DNA from: Hypomesus transpacificus
Lineage: Eukaryota; Chordata; Actinopteri; Osmeriformes; Osmeridae
Reading direction: 5' to 3'
DNA length: 64,000 nucleotides
NCBI RefSeq assembly: GCF_021917145.1
Contig: NC_061068.1
Location: 11,567,210-11,631,209, forward strand
Positions 27,401-39,598 of the stretch are shown piece by piece. Each line of letters starts with the position of its first letter. The first letter of the stretch is position 1. The translations under genes and the position numbers were made by a program. Under the pieces are notes generated by a model. It saw only the letters and a list, made by a program, of their open reading frames with translations. It did no database searches and was not told where the DNA came from.

Positions 27401-30400
27401 CCTGATGTGTTCACTTACACTTTATGTATAGTAAACCATCTGTACAATAGATGCTCATGCCACCAGGGATGTATTAACAGAACTAAAACTCTGCTGATAA
27501 CCACTGGTTAGGGGTAGTTCATAGACACTCACCATTTTGTTGATTGTTTGGTGAGTATATATTGAGCTGGCTGATAGATCATGGGCTACAGATAGACCAC
27601 GTTCTTGTTGTGAAAACTGTGGCACGTGAGTCAGCGAGGGGAGGGCGAAGTGCTCCGTTGAAATGGGTCGCTCGCCTGCCCTTTTGTTCTCTTAGTAGCC
27701 TGGTCTAAGAACTTTGACTCCCCCCGGACACCTACTGGCATTGACCTCTGTCACCAAGTTGTTGACATCAGTTGTCTCATTGGAAGTTTCTCTCCTTCCC
27801 CAGCTGCCGTGCCTGGACTCGTACAACAGCTACTGCAGCAACCAGGTGGCCGCCAAGGCCCTGCTGGACCACAAGAAGCAGGACCATCGGGTCCATGACT
27901 TCCTCCAACGCTGCCTGGAGTCCCCCTTCAGCAGGAAGCTGGACCTGTGGAACTTCCTGGACATCCCACGCAGCCGATTGGTCAAGTACCCGCTGCTGCT
28001 CAGGGAGATCCTGAAACACTCACCCAACGACCACCCTGACCGGCAGCACCTGGATGAAGCAGTGAGTGGGAACACACACATACACACACATACATACACG
28101 TGCACACATATACACACACACGTGCACACATACGTGCACACACACATACACAAATGTACACACATGTGCACACACGCGCACACACACCTCAACTCCCGGA
28201 AACGCTTGTGTGAATATCAAACGTTGTCTCATTCCGTTCCAGATCAGCATGATCCAGAACATCGTGGCAAAGATCAACAGGCAAACTGGGGAGTCCGAGT
28301 GTCGCTTCTACAAGGAGCGTCTGCTGTACCCCGAGGACAGCCAGAGGGACCGGCTCATAGACGGCTCCCGGACACTCAGCTGCCACGGCGAGCTCAAGAA
28401 CAACCGAGGAGCGGTGAGTGGACAACCACCTGACTGTTTGGAAGTTAGCGTTTGCCCTCCGTATGACTTCCACCTCGCAATTTTGGCCTGGACCTCCAAT
28501 CCTCTCCCCCCTCCCCCCAACACGCACAACATTCCATAACACACGATAACATGTCTGCAACACGCCAATCGATCAAGCTGAATGTCAACTCCAGTACAAC
28601 AAAACCCCACTGGAACCTCAGGCAGGGAGTGTGATGTACAGTTCAGGCCAGAGGTCAAGTACAGGTGTTCCACAAGTTCTAAGACACGAAATAGATGTTC
28701 TCAGGTGTCAGGCCGTGTTGGTGAGTAACATATGAAGGGCACCAAAGCACAGTAAAGAGAGGTAGAGCAGAAAAGGGAAGTAGAGGAGTTCACAGCTCAA
28801 CCTGTGTAAATAACAGGGAGCTGGACACTAGACGATCAAAGTTCTATGCCAACATGGCTGACCTGTGATGTACCAGGGACCCTATACACACAATTGCAGA
28901 GTAGAATAGAATCTCTTATGCTTTTCAGATAATCACAGATCAATAACGTAAGGCCACCTTGTGGATCATTATAACAAGCTGGAGAGAAAGCTGTTTACTG
29001 TGGGAGGTATGTAACATGAAAAAAACCATAGGATGTTTTGTGGGGGGTTGTCGTTTGTTTGATGTTCGGCTTAATGTTGATCTTGTTTACTTTAATTGTG
29101 CCCCCATGTTCTAATGGGAAGCATCTGGTTATTATTGGTTGGGAGATGCTGCTTCTTAGGTCGGGTGGCGTTTCAATAGACTAAAGTAGCCTTCCTACCC
29201 CTCATCTCATCTGCACTCCTCTGACACTGCTGGGCAGCTGAAAGAAGCAAGCTTACAGGGAAATCCTCAATTTTTCAGACTTAACTTGTCCTGAAGTCTT
29301 CAGTTCAGTGCCTGCGAAAATGCAGACGAGGAAAAAGACCAACTTCAGAGTATGGAGATGTACCAGACCCAGGGTGGTGCTGGGATGTGTAGTTTTGATA
29401 TGGTTCCCATGCTGCATACTGTGCAGTCTCCATAATGAGAGGGCAGTTAGTTAGCTGGAGTAATCACAGGAAAGGCAGTAACAGAACAGATGGTCATTCG
29501 TCTGTCTGGCAGTCAGACTCTGCCTTTCATGTATTGTGGGAAGCAAACAAAACCGTATTGTGTTTTTTATTACAATAAACCTATAAATCAAAAGTCATTA
29601 CTCCGGAAAAAGGAGTAGAAGCAGTGGTAAGGATGTGGAAAAGAGGTTTTTATGCTTTGTATACATTTTCTGCTTTGTGTTTCATTTGGATTTTTATTTT
29701 ACGACAGGCTATGAGAACGAGAGGGCCTGTTGGGTTTTGGTGAGGGGAGGTTAGCTAAGGTAAGGAGGGCAAGACTTGGGAACCCTGTGTACTTGAGACA
29801 ACTGAGAGTGAACTAGAGAGAGAAAGAAAAAAGAGAGAGGAGAGAGACAAATGGAAAAGTTGAACAAGCATGCTCTTTAATCCTGTCCTTGGGACCTTTA
29901 CCTGCCCACTGAATCTGTCGGCATTTTGATAAATAATAGATAAATCTGGTTCAGCTGGTCAAGGCCTAACATGGGACTGGAATTCCACAGACATGACTTA
30001 GTCTCTGGAAATCATAACACAGAACCCCCGCTGTGTGGTTCACTTTGTGAATACAGGCAAATCCCTCTCTTTAGAGCGTGTGTGTGTATGTAAATATAAC
30101 TTTGTGTGTCTATTTGTCCTGTCTTACATAACCCTCTGTGACCCCTCCAGATCCCCTACTCCCTCTCACTTGTTCAGCCTTCTCTAAACACAACTCCCTT
30201 CTCAGTCAAACACTGTTAGTGTTGGGGCCATGCATCATTCTCCCGATTCACTCTACTTGAAGCGAGTCTCAAGAAAAAGGCACTCTTATGTGAAATGTTT
30301 TTCAGATGTCTTTAGAGCAAGCTTAGGAAAGTATCCATTTAAGAGAAACACAAGGGACGAGTCTTATCTATTTGTTTAGATGAAATATCTCTCGGGGTGT

Positions 30401-31399
30401 GTTTAAATAGAGGTGTTGGTTCTGTCACTCCAGTGAAGGTTTAAAATCTTCAATCTACTAAGATGGCTGCTGGTTTTTCTTCTGGATTTTGATTAGAATC
30501 AGTACACACATGTACTCTGTCCATTTAAAGTTCTATCTATCCTACTTTATCCAATTCTACTCTACTCTACTCCACCCTGTCTCTAATCGAGTGTGTCATG
30601 TTTCCCTGCAGAAGCTGCACGTTTTCCTGTTCCAGGACGTGCTGGTCATCACAAGGGCCATCACCCTCAACGAGCTGCTCCGTTACCATGTCTACCGCCA
30701 GCCAATCCCTGTCCGCCTGCTGGAGTGGGAGGACCTGCAGGACGGGGAGATCCGCCTGGGAGGGTCCATCCGCGGGGCCTTCAGCAACAACGAGAGGAGT
30801 GAGTCCCTCTCGACCGCCACACACCTTGTCTGATAAAAGGAAAGAGACTCACTGTCTGGGTGGGGTGTGGTTTAGGTTGGACGTCTAGTCAAGGGCCAAG
30901 CTGAGTTTAGCCAGCGTGTTGTGTGCGTTGCACGTGTTAGCACCCATGCACCGACTGTAATGGGAAACAAGCACTCTGTTTATGTGATGTCCTTCCTGTG
31001 CAATTTTCAGTTGATTATTCATCTCCCTCCTCCTCTCCACCCCCCCCCACAGCCAAGAACTTCTTCAGGGTGTGGTGTCGTAGCGGAGGCCAGCTCCAGT
31101 CCCACTCTTTCCAGGCCAGCGACGCCTTCAACAAGCAGCAGTGGCTCAACTGCATCCGCCAAGCCAAAGGAGCAGCCCAGGAGGTGGCCGTGGCCGTGGG
31201 TCAAGGGACACGTGTGCTTCCAGACCCCGAGCCGCAGGGGACCCCCCGCGCCAGGGAGGAGGGGCGTGTGGAGAGTACCAAGCCCATAGCTATGGACCAC
31301 AGCGACAGTGAGGCCTCAGAGTGCAGTATGGACACGAGCGAGGCGGGCTCCGACTGCCCTCAGATGGAGCACACAGACTCTCGGCCGCAAGCCGTGTGA
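18495..31399 (+). CDS. arhgef3: arhgef3 (XPLN), Rho guanine nucleotide exchange factor 3
   Basis: ARHGEF3 promotes GDP-GTP exchange on RhoA and RhoB. Coding exons are 18495-18593, 22817-22924, 23530-23703, 24367-24429, 25032-25128, 25235-25311, 27804-28061, 28243-28413, 30612-30798 and 31053-31399. All junctions are GT-AG and in phase, giving 526 residues, the length of the main human isoform as I recall it. The start MVATEYPFYLVVKRANCSLE has A at -3 and G at +4. The DH domain begins near residue 125 (EIKRQEAIFELSQGEQDL) and includes SRKLDLWNFLDIPRSRLVKY. The PH domain follows, with KLHVFLFQDVLVITRA near 383 and FNKQQWLNCIRQAK before an acidic Ser-rich tail. The first exon is alternative to the exons at 209 and 8,504. 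No defect was seen. Confidence 0.97.
18773..18811. repeat. Perfect 15-bp inverted repeat just inside arhgef3 intron 1
   Basis: Arms TTACACATGTACAGC and GCTGTACATGTGTAA are separated by nine bases that themselves contain GTACAG. It lies about 180 bp past the exon-1 donor. Confidence 0.85.
20116..20350. repeat. (CT)n-rich minisatellite
   Basis: Polypyrimidine tract built of CTCTCTCTGGCTCACT and CTCTCGCTCTC variants. Long open frames on both strands here are low-complexity artefacts. Confidence 0.9.
25876..26001. repeat. 42-bp tandem repeat, three copies
   Basis: Three adjacent 42-bp units begin CCAGAGATGTCACTACCCCT and differ by one or two bases. They lie in the arhgef3 intron between the exons ending at 25,311 and starting at 27,804. 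Reading it as coding gives nothing recognisable. Confidence 0.9.
28070..28187. repeat. CA/TA/CG-rich simple repeat
   Basis: Interrupted ACACAC tract starting nine bases after the donor of the exon ending at 28,061 and filling most of a 181-bp intron. Confidence 0.9.
28414..30611 (+). other. arhgef3 intron without recognised features
   Basis: A 2.2-kb intron between the exons encoding the end of the DH domain and the start of the PH domain. It has a purine-rich GA stretch near 29,815-29,850. No exon, repeat family or regulatory motif was identified. Confidence 0.6.
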
Positions 31400-33294
31400 C
31401 CTCAGGAGGGAAGGAGGGTGTGGGCGAAAAGAGGAGAAGAGAACCTGTGCAGTATTGCAACTTGGCCATTCCCAGTATGAGGGGAAGTGAGGGGGGGGGG
31501 CGGGCAAGAAGACAGTGTAGCATTGTACAGAGCACTTCACATCTTTAGCTTTTGACTTCAGGTTTACTTTGGATTTCACACTTTCTTTCGTCATTCACTG
31601 GTCGGTTCCTTTGAGACTGTGGTGTCGAGTTTGGTGCAGGCAATCCGGTGTTACTTTGTTGTGTCTCCGTGGCATGGATCTTGGTTCAGGGACCTCCTGA
31701 AGGTTAAGTGAGTTTCCCTTGATTTTCTTTGTAACTTTCTGCTGCACCCTCAGCCTTACCACCACCGCCTCATGAATCATAACATACCTTGATTGGAGTC
31801 CCTTACAAATGCTCTCAAATTCTTGAGGGTGTGTTTGATATAGTCATCTGGGCATACCAGCCAAAGGAGGTTGTGCACAATGGGAAAGGATCCCATTGCT
31901 TATTTTTGATTAAGCTTGTAAACCAAGTACATCTGATGAATTTGAAAGCATTTGCTGAAGTTGGAACAATCTAGATCTCAAAGCCTTCTTTCCTGCCCAA
32001 CCCTTGTGCACTGGTCTACTGCTGTCGCTTGAGAAGAATGACAATATTAAGTTATCCTCCTTATAAATAAGATATATGTATATTAGTGTACTGTTTAAAT
32101 ACACACACACACAATGTCTTTTTTTCTTCTTTTTTTACAATAATCACCTTGTTAAGACCAGGAGAATGTTTCCTTGAAGACAATCTGTGTTGGTGATATT
32201 GAAAACAGGAAGTGACTCCACTAGTGAACTCAACAGTCTGGCCCTTGAGAGTTGTGATGGAGAGAGATGGTATCTAACCCAGGTGTGTTAGACAGTGTTA
32301 GCCCACTGAGTCTAGGTCCTACTCTGGAAGTCTTTGTGTCTCAGGCAAGGTTACTCGTCATGCTCTGTCATCAGTTGTAACTGACTCGAATGTGGTTAAT
32401 GACCACCCAGGGTTATACACAAAAGACAATTCCCAGACCAGCAGGTCAGGTTATCTAAGTAGTAGACAGATTTGCAGATCCTATTCGTGTGTCAGCTTAC
32501 CTACAATTTCATTCCAGTAAAATGGTTCTATATAAAATGGACAATCTTAGCTAAAGGAGGCTGGAGACAGGGAGAGCTGCCTTTGACAGAATTGTAAACG
32601 TGAGGTCATTCCCCAGAAGTGAGTGTTCCCTGTAGAGGGGAACCGAGTGACAGAACTGCAGTAAAGACGAGTTTTAAATTGCTGGATGTATGAAAGGGTT
32701 TCAGGTAGTTATCCTTGATATGAGCCTACTGGTTATCTGTGTGTGTTAGAGAACTCATTGGAGGATTGAGTTAAAAGCAGTATTTTCTCGAGCCATAACC
32801 AGGCCTGCAGAGCTACAATACAGTCATCAGTGCTGACCTGCTGTGCTGCTGCAAACACTGGGACTACTCCTTGTTGCCCAAAGGTTTTATTTTGTATTAA
32901 TTTTGTTTCAATCCGTTTAACAAATACGGTTGACTAAGTGATTATAAAAACATTTATACCAAAAATACTGATGTTTTTCTATATGTGTCTTATAAGAAAA
33001 AGAATGTTTAGTGTGTTTATTTATAGTGTCTTTTTTCACTTTGACTTGAGGTTAGGTCTGTTCACTTTATTCTTTTTTTGGGAGATAAGAAATATGAAGC
33101 AATTGCACAGGTGATGTGGAGAAAGGAACCAAACAGTAAGTGCATTATGTTGTGTGAGTCTTTGTATATGGAAGTAAGCGGTAAAAGGACTGCCCTGGAA
33201 GATACACTATCAAACGGACCGAGAAAGATTAACATGGAAATGTAAATAATGGAATTCTGACTGTACCAAATAAAAGAAATGAACCAATACATTA
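31400..33294 (+). other. arhgef3 3' untranslated region with polyadenylation signal
   Basis: After the TGA at 31397-31399 there is no exon-like open frame. The first good polyadenylation signal followed by a T-rich stretch is AATAAA at 33269-33274, giving a 3' UTR of about 1.9 kb. The transcript end is inferred from that signal. Confidence 0.6.
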
Positions 33295-35246
33295 TTGTGT
33301 TATCATTCAATTATTTAACATTTCACTTTTATTGTCAATAGAAGTATGACCCCCCATACTCTGCTGGGGGATGTAGTCTCCACTTTAACACAGAGGAAGG
33401 AAATAAAGACGGTGATTTATCAGCCATCAACGCCAAGAAAATATCTGTGGACATCCTGAACGTTGGTCCCACTTGATCACACGTAAAGATTGATTTTGTT
33501 CTGGTTACATTAAATGAGGTTCGTTTAATGTTAATATACAGTTGTTGTCAAAGCACCTGAACTGAATGCTCATATCCTTGAACGGTGAATGTAAATGTCA
33601 GTGCTGGTCACTATGAAATAGTTAGTTGCTGGTCTTTGTCTCCCTCTAAAGGTCAAGAACAACACTGTAGAGAGATGGCTAGTCCCATGGGTCTAGAGAT
33701 CTCCTTTCCATGCTCACTGCTGCACCATGTCCTGTATACAGAAGCATATAGCAAGATTATTACCTCTCGATTACTTGTCTCATCTATGTGTACAATGTCA
33801 GTCATTTCAATTATAGCCTTATCACTGGGGCTAACGGCTGGAAATAGTTATCTAACTAGATTAGAGGGTGTCATAAATATATGCATTGTGAAAACAATGC
33901 ATAGCATTGTTATTTTCACTTAATTACTCTTTTGTCAAGCAGACCGAGCAACTCTTCAGACGACTTCTGAGCGTGGTCGTCTCAGGTGAGGTGGTCAGAG
34001 GTCAAGAGGTCACAAGAGCCCAGCAGGGGAACGAGCCTGCATGTTCACTTGAGCTATTCGAGATAAATTACAGTTGATTTTCTCACAACAGAAATAGTTG
34101 CAGTTGGCAGAGTCTCCTAGTGATATCCAGCTAACATTACATTTAGTCATTTAGCAGACGCTCTTATCCAGAGCAACTTACAGTAAGTACAGGGACATTC
34201 CCCCCCGAAGCAAGTAGGGTGAAGTGCCTCGCCCAAGGACACAACGTCATGTGGCACGGCAGGGAATCGATCCGGCAACCTTCTGATTACTAGCCCGACT
34301 CCCTTACCGCTCAGCCATCTGATTCCCTAACAATCCTATTATTCTGTAGTATTGCTGTAAGATGTAAAGTCCAGGGTCATTGCTTCAAATAGAAAGATCC
34401 GAAAACATCTGTGTTTTCTGAAGTGGGATTTTAGGGCTCATTGTTTTTCAACTGTTTTGTGTTCTGTAAGACAAAGCATCTCAGAAATCCAGAAAAGCTC
34501 AAAGGTCCACGTAGTGTCCAAAGTTATTCTAAATCTAAGAGCAACAAGTGGATTACTCCAACAAACTGCTCGGCTTGTGGTTGCTCTCTGCCTCCAACTG
34601 AAAAAGGCCATCTTTAGAGAACAAGGCCAAGATGTGGCCCAAGTGAATCTGCCTGCCATGTGCTGGTCTTTCACTGGCGCAACAAGAAGTTGCAGTCCAG
34701 CAGATGGAGCCATATCTGCAGGTCCTTCGACAACCTCGACCACATGGCCACGTCCCACCCCTCATCTCGCCATAACTTGTGTGTTTGCTACGTCTGAGAT
34801 ATTTTCTGGATCGTCTCATGAAGTTAAAAGCATCATGAATCCATTAAGACCTGGGTTGGGGTTGCTTCACCCCCCTGTGAAATAAAAGCTATTTACTTCT
34901 GTAGCCAGGGTTTTGAACAAGCTGTGCATTCACATTGTGTGCATTGCTTGTATTTTGGTTGCCCCTGCTGTGTCACTGTAGGGAGTGTATTTGGGGAACA
35001 AGCTGAAGAGCGAAGGAAAAGGTGACGTTCAGGGAATTGTGTTTGTGCCACTGCCTCTGCCATGTTGGTCATCTGTTAATAAAGACATTGAAGAGATAAC
35101 CACTTATAACCCAGTTGTGTACCCTGCCTGACAGACTAGGAAATATAAATAGGCACCACTAACACTGCTGTTTTTGCTCAAAGTGTGAACCCTGTCAGAG
35201 TTTGTTTTGTGGTTACCAATGCTTCAACGTGTGTCTTTTAATCAAT
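33295..35246. other. Intergenic interval between arhgef3 and the tandem array
   Basis: This interval holds a SINE (34138-34327) and otherwise no gene I can support. Overlapping open frames on both strands at 34,438-34,885 have no signal peptide, domain or splice context that I recognise. Confidence 0.5.
34138..34327 (-). mobile_element. tRNA-derived SINE
   Basis: On the minus strand the element starts with a tRNA-like head. The A-box-like TGGCTGAGCGGT is the complement of 34306-34317, and the B-box-like GGATCGATTCC is the complement of 34263-34273. The tail on that strand ends GCTAAATGACTAAATGTAA. Its conserved plus-strand segment TTTAGCAGACGCTCTTATCC is a widespread teleost repeat signature. 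Confidence 0.75.
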
Positions 35247-35308
35247 CAGTTTATATGTACAGCCCTGTCATCTCATGTCTAACATTATACATCTGTTGTT
35301 TCCTCTAG

Positions 35309-35401
35309 TCTGACACGTACCATGTGTACTGCTCCATCCCTGACTGCCCCACCACAGCAGCCCAGGCAGACATGCTCTACAGTTTTCTGCAGCCAGATTA
35401 A
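35309..35401 (+). pseudogene. ZP-C terminal exon relic, unit 1 (frameshifted)
   Basis: It starts after TTTCCTCTAG and reads SDTYHVYCSIPDCP. It then shifts frame because of one extra C compared with the other units and stops at 35399-35401. The YHVYCSIPDC segment matches the FCS---C pattern at the end of ZP-C domains. Confidence 0.5.
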
Positions 35402-36030
35402 AACCACAGGGTACAGACCTGGCAGATCATTAGAAACTCATTTTTCAGTTTCCAATTTGAGAATGATCTCAACAAACCTTTGTTCGATTGCAGAGTGGGC
35501 TGTTAGCCTTGCCTTTCTACAAACTGTACAGAGCTTTGATGAACAAGTCATGTCACCTGATGGAATAGTATTTGTGTGGAGGTATTTGTAATGCTTAAGT
35601 ATTAAGATTTAATTGCCTGTGTGGTTTGAGGGTGGGTGTTGTAGAGACTGCCTCTGATACTAAAGTTCCTGACAATTTAAATGCTAGGGAGTTGACACCA
35701 CAAACCTCTGGGGGGACAGGTTAGGGTTAGGGTTGATGACCATAACTCATCTCTATCCGCTTACTTATAGAAACAAGGAGGGGTCCCAAACACACACTGT
35801 GGTCCCACACATGTCTAGTATGTCAAGGGTCTCAGCTGTCTCTCAGGAGAATGATTGGTATAATATGATGGGTGGTGATGACATCACATACATGTTAGCG
35901 GTAGAAACTTTAAACAAAACCATATCTCTTTTCACTGTTTATTCGTCTATTCACCATTTATGTCTGGAGTCATGGCTTAAACGTCTACCACTCCATTACA
36001 GGGTTGACTAAGGCAAAGCACCACTAACCA

Positions 36031-36112
36031 ATATATGAATTTATATGAATTTCCGTGCCCAGTTTGACCTTGTGTTGTTCTGTGTCCTGACAATAAAAGA
36101 CTTGAACTTGAT
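36031..36112. mobile_element. 82-bp insertion unique to unit 1
   Basis: Units 2-5 read straight through ATATAGAG here. Unit 1 has an extra segment flanked by ATATA on both sides, ending AATAAAAGACTTGAACTTG like the 3' tail of a short retroelement. The family is unknown. Confidence 0.55.
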
Positions 36113-36746
36113 ATATAGAGATTGTATTTGACTAAAGTCATCTATGTAATTATTTATTCCCATTGGTGCTAGTCCTATATCAATTTGAGAAATATGATCT
36201 GTCGCTTTGGTTTGTTAGCTTTCCTTCAAGTGTGCACAGATCTGTTTACTTTTAATGTATGATCATCATTTACAAAGTACAGAAAGTAACTAGGAAGAAA
36301 CACAAGTATGATGTAGGCCAATTAAATCTCACAGATGACTCCTCTCAAGTCCTACTGACTGTTTCATTAAAATATGCATGCTTAAACCTGTTTCTTCAGG
36401 CTACTGTCTTTGTGTTATTGTTTTACTTTTTGCTAAGCACTGCTGATTCTATATTTTGAATAAACTTTAGAAAAATCTTGTGAATGCCTATTTTGCCTAC
36501 CTACATATGTGCCTATTTTATTTCTGGACAAAAGCACTGCCAATTTAATCCCACTCATCTACTTGGTAACTTAAACATTATTGTCACATGCCGACGTAAA
36601 AACACATGTAGGTTTCATACCAAAGTTTGTTGAACTGTCCACTCACCATAGTCTACATGTCAAAACAACAGCCTCCTTCACTATCCACAGCTCATACACG
36701 CATAGCCTATATTCACGTGACGTCTTACTGAGTTTCAATTGCACTT

Positions 36747-36818
36747 CAGGTGTGTTTGAAAGATTACTCTCGCTAACTCAAATTTGATTGGTAGTCCGAT
36801 TTAAGCGAGCAGTTTAAA
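36747..36818 (+). promoter_or_regulatory. Candidate promoter block, copy 1
   Basis: CAGGTG (E-box, 36747-36752), ATTGG (inverted CCAAT, 36787-36791) and TTTAAA (TATA-like, 36813-36818) lie 56 to 127 bp before the ATG. Order and spacing match the other copies although the surrounding 1.5 kb of unit 1 has diverged, which suggests selection. Confidence 0.45.
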
Positions 36819-36873
36819 GATCTGTAAAACCTATTGGCCGCTAGTGGTATTTGCGAATCAAAAGACTTCCAAC

Positions 36874-38929
36874 ATGGTGTCATGGCTCAATCCCTTTTTG
36901 TGCTCTTTGCTACTGGTGACTTTCAAGTCTTTAGTAGCAGTTTCTTACGGGAGTATAAGTGCTATGAGCCCATTAAGGCTTAACAATGAAGATACCGATT
37001 CGACCAAAATTGGGACAAAGTTTAGAAGAGACGGTCGTAATTACGCAAATGAGCCTGGAACCTCAACTGGCGTAATAACTCGAAAAGGATCTCTTGCCTT
37101 TGATTCCGATGAGACTAACTCAGCGGATGTGGATTGTGAGTAGACACATTTCTCAATTTAACGTGTGCTTCGTGGTCGCTCAATTATTTATTTGGGCTTT
37201 ACCTTTTATTTTCAGCTCGGCACCTGTTGATGAATGGCAAACTAAAACGCATCAGGCCTTTGGTGCAGTGCTCTGATGACGCAATGACCTTGCGAGTGAA
37301 AGGACAGCGGATTCCCCGTTTTCTGGTTGACAATGGTGAGGTCTGATGCATTACTATGGCTTTCCATTGAAATTGGCTGGTAAGATGATCTGAGCTTCTG
37401 CTTTCTGCTTTTCAGGTGAAGGGTCTCTCATTCCGTTGAATCGAATGCCTTCTCATTGTGGCTTCTCTGTGGTGGTCCAGCAGAGAGGTGCTTTTTGTAG
37501 CTCCATACAAAGGCTGCCATGTAACTGAACAGGTAGACATGAATGATTTTATAAGGGATGCCGCTGTCATGACTGCCCTTCAAAAGGCTACTCCAATCAT
37601 TGAATGAGAAGTGAACTCAAGTACTCTTTCTACAGGGTGGTGATCATGTACTGTATCTAAGACTATGGAGGGAATCCATGACAATGTCTTGTCCCCTTTT
37701 CCCCTCTTCACCTTCTGTAACCTGCTTCACTTACGGAATGGTGTTAAATATGGGTAATATTGGAGCAGACTCACTCAAAGTGAAAGGTAAATTGGACTTC
37801 ATTTAAAAAGTCCATCTAATCTATTGCATTTAGTTCGCAAAAACCATACTTGTTAGGGTTGTTGAACCATTCCATTTCTTAAAAGGAGAATTTCCTTTTA
37901 GTCTATGATGTATGTAAACCCGTGCTGTCTTCTGGAAAACTTTGTGGATTTGCTATGGTGTCACACTCCAGAGAAACGTTGATTACTGCTCCTTACAAAG
38001 AACCCTGCATCAAGATAAAGGTATAGTCCAATAATAACTTACAAATGTACAAATTGTCTTTGGGTCATTCCAAAACCACATCTTTTGTTTTATAGGATAA
38101 TAAGCATGTTCTTGTCCTGCATGCTAATGGTCAAGAGGTTTCGGTATCCTGCCCATCTCACACTGGCCCTGTGGATCCTCTGATGCCATCCATCACCACG
38201 GCTACACAAACGACTGGGGGCTCCTCCCACTCTCAGTCCACAGAGCTGCCTTCTAACCGTGGGTACCAACAGTTTCCAGGGTCTCGTCCGCTCCCTGGAT
38301 CTTTCCCAACAACTGACCCTACTAGGGCTGCACCCACAGAACTTCCTCAAATCCCCAGGTTCCCCACACCATTCTCAACGAGAGCTGCCCCCACGGATCC
38401 TCAATACCCCGGGTTCCCTCAATACCCCGGGTTCCCTCAATACCCAAGGTTCCCCGGATCGTTTCCTTCGACACCAGAGCTCTCTCCCTACCCCGGGTTC
38501 CCAAATTTCCCTGGGTTCTTTCCACCGTTGCCAACAACTGCCATCATAAGAGCTGATCCCCAGATGCCAGAACTTCCTCCTTACCCCCAATTCCCAGGGT
38601 TCCCTCCCTACCCTGGGTTCCCCAGACCCACTTCTGTAGCATCTGGGTACAACAAGGCAGCCCTTTACAGTCCTTGGAAACTAAAGGGGGGACATCATAT
38701 GGTCGCATCCTCAGTCATGTACCAGGATGATCCTTCCCCTCAGTCGAGTGTTACACTGGCTCCAGCAGGGACCCCCAGGTCTTCCACTACTGCTGGTGTC
38801 GAGGACCAGAGGAGGATTCCAGGGTTTGGTTCTCGCCTCAGTGGTGCACTCCCTCCTCCACCTGCTCCTGAGGACTTGTCCCTAAACGCCCTCCCCCTGA
38901 TCAGTGACTTATCAAACGATTCCTTTTAA
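36874..38929 (+). pseudogene. Array copy 1: tandem ZP-N-like/proline-rich protein, frameshifted
   Basis: Six exons correspond to the intact copies: 36874-37135, 37216-37335, 37416-37532, 37636-37786, 37902-38020 and 38096-38929. Exon 3 is 117 instead of 119 nt because GA is missing at about 37470 (GTGAGGTGG became GTGGTGG). The frame then ends at TGA 37526-37528, leaving 164 residues and half of the first ZP-N-like module. A Trp codon of exon 5 is Cys here (37913-37915). The signal peptide (MVSWLNPFLCSLLLVTFKSL) and the proline-rich exon, with two PQYPGF repeats, remain open. It is probably a pseudogene, unless the deletion is an assembly error. Confidence 0.8.
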
Positions 38930-39345
38930 AATGTTGTAACCATTTCATCTTTCAGTGAGACGTGCACTTTAAAAATAATTATTTAACTTTACACTTGTGT
39001 TGTGTGTCATTCTCCATGGCTTGTTGGCGACTGTAACTCACATTGGCTTTGTCTGAGCATTGTTCAACTTACATGGTGAGTGTTTAAAATGCATTTCAGC
39101 CAGCTGAACTTAATCAGGACTCCATTAATGTGACTTCTGGTCTGCTGAGACTCGTGCTAAAACAGTTATTGGATGGAGTGTAAATGTGTGCACGCGCCTG
39201 TTTTTAAAGATTCATTCTCTTTAAATCATGAATCCTTGAAACGAGGCTTCTTCAATACCCCTTATATGCAAAGAGGGTTATGGTCTCAGGTTATTGACAA
39301 CATTTTGTTAAGCACTCAGTAAGTCTTGGGCACTAAGTAGGTTTT

Positions 39346-39368
39346 GGGGGGGGAGGGAGGGAGGGGAG
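39346..39368 (+). other. G-quadruplex-prone tract downstream of copies 1-4
   Basis: Eight Gs followed by GGG, GGG and GGGG separated by single As lie about 415 bp after the copy-1 stop. The same tract recurs at 43668-43690, 48007-48029 and 52346-52368 but is lost after copy 5, so it belongs to the array unit. Confidence 0.7.
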
Positions 39369-39598
39369 ACACTGCTCCAGCTCTGTACCATACTCATCAA
39401 TATCTAAAACAATAGGTAGCAATCACACGCATACAGAGAACACAGCAATATTATAAAGATGCATGGAAAGATGTCTTTTCAAATCACCTTTGAACATGTA
39501 CACACAAACCTTGCTCAGCTACACTACCTTTTAGTTCAGTTTATATGTACAGCCCTGTCATCTCATGTCTAATATTATACATCTGTTGTTTCCTCTAG

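Noticed and set aside
27714..28433. Single 239-codon reading frame
   Set aside because: It reads through an arhgef3 exon into its intron CA repeat. The true exon is 27804-28061.
34438..34885. Overlapping frames of 106 and 142 codons on opposite strands
   Set aside because: No recognisable domain, repeat family or splice structure. Kept as unannotated intergenic sequence.
38090..38590. Minus-strand frames of 71-86 codons opposite the last array exon, present in every copy
   Set aside because: They are shadows of the GC-rich proline codons on the plus strand and are mirrored exactly by the duplication.
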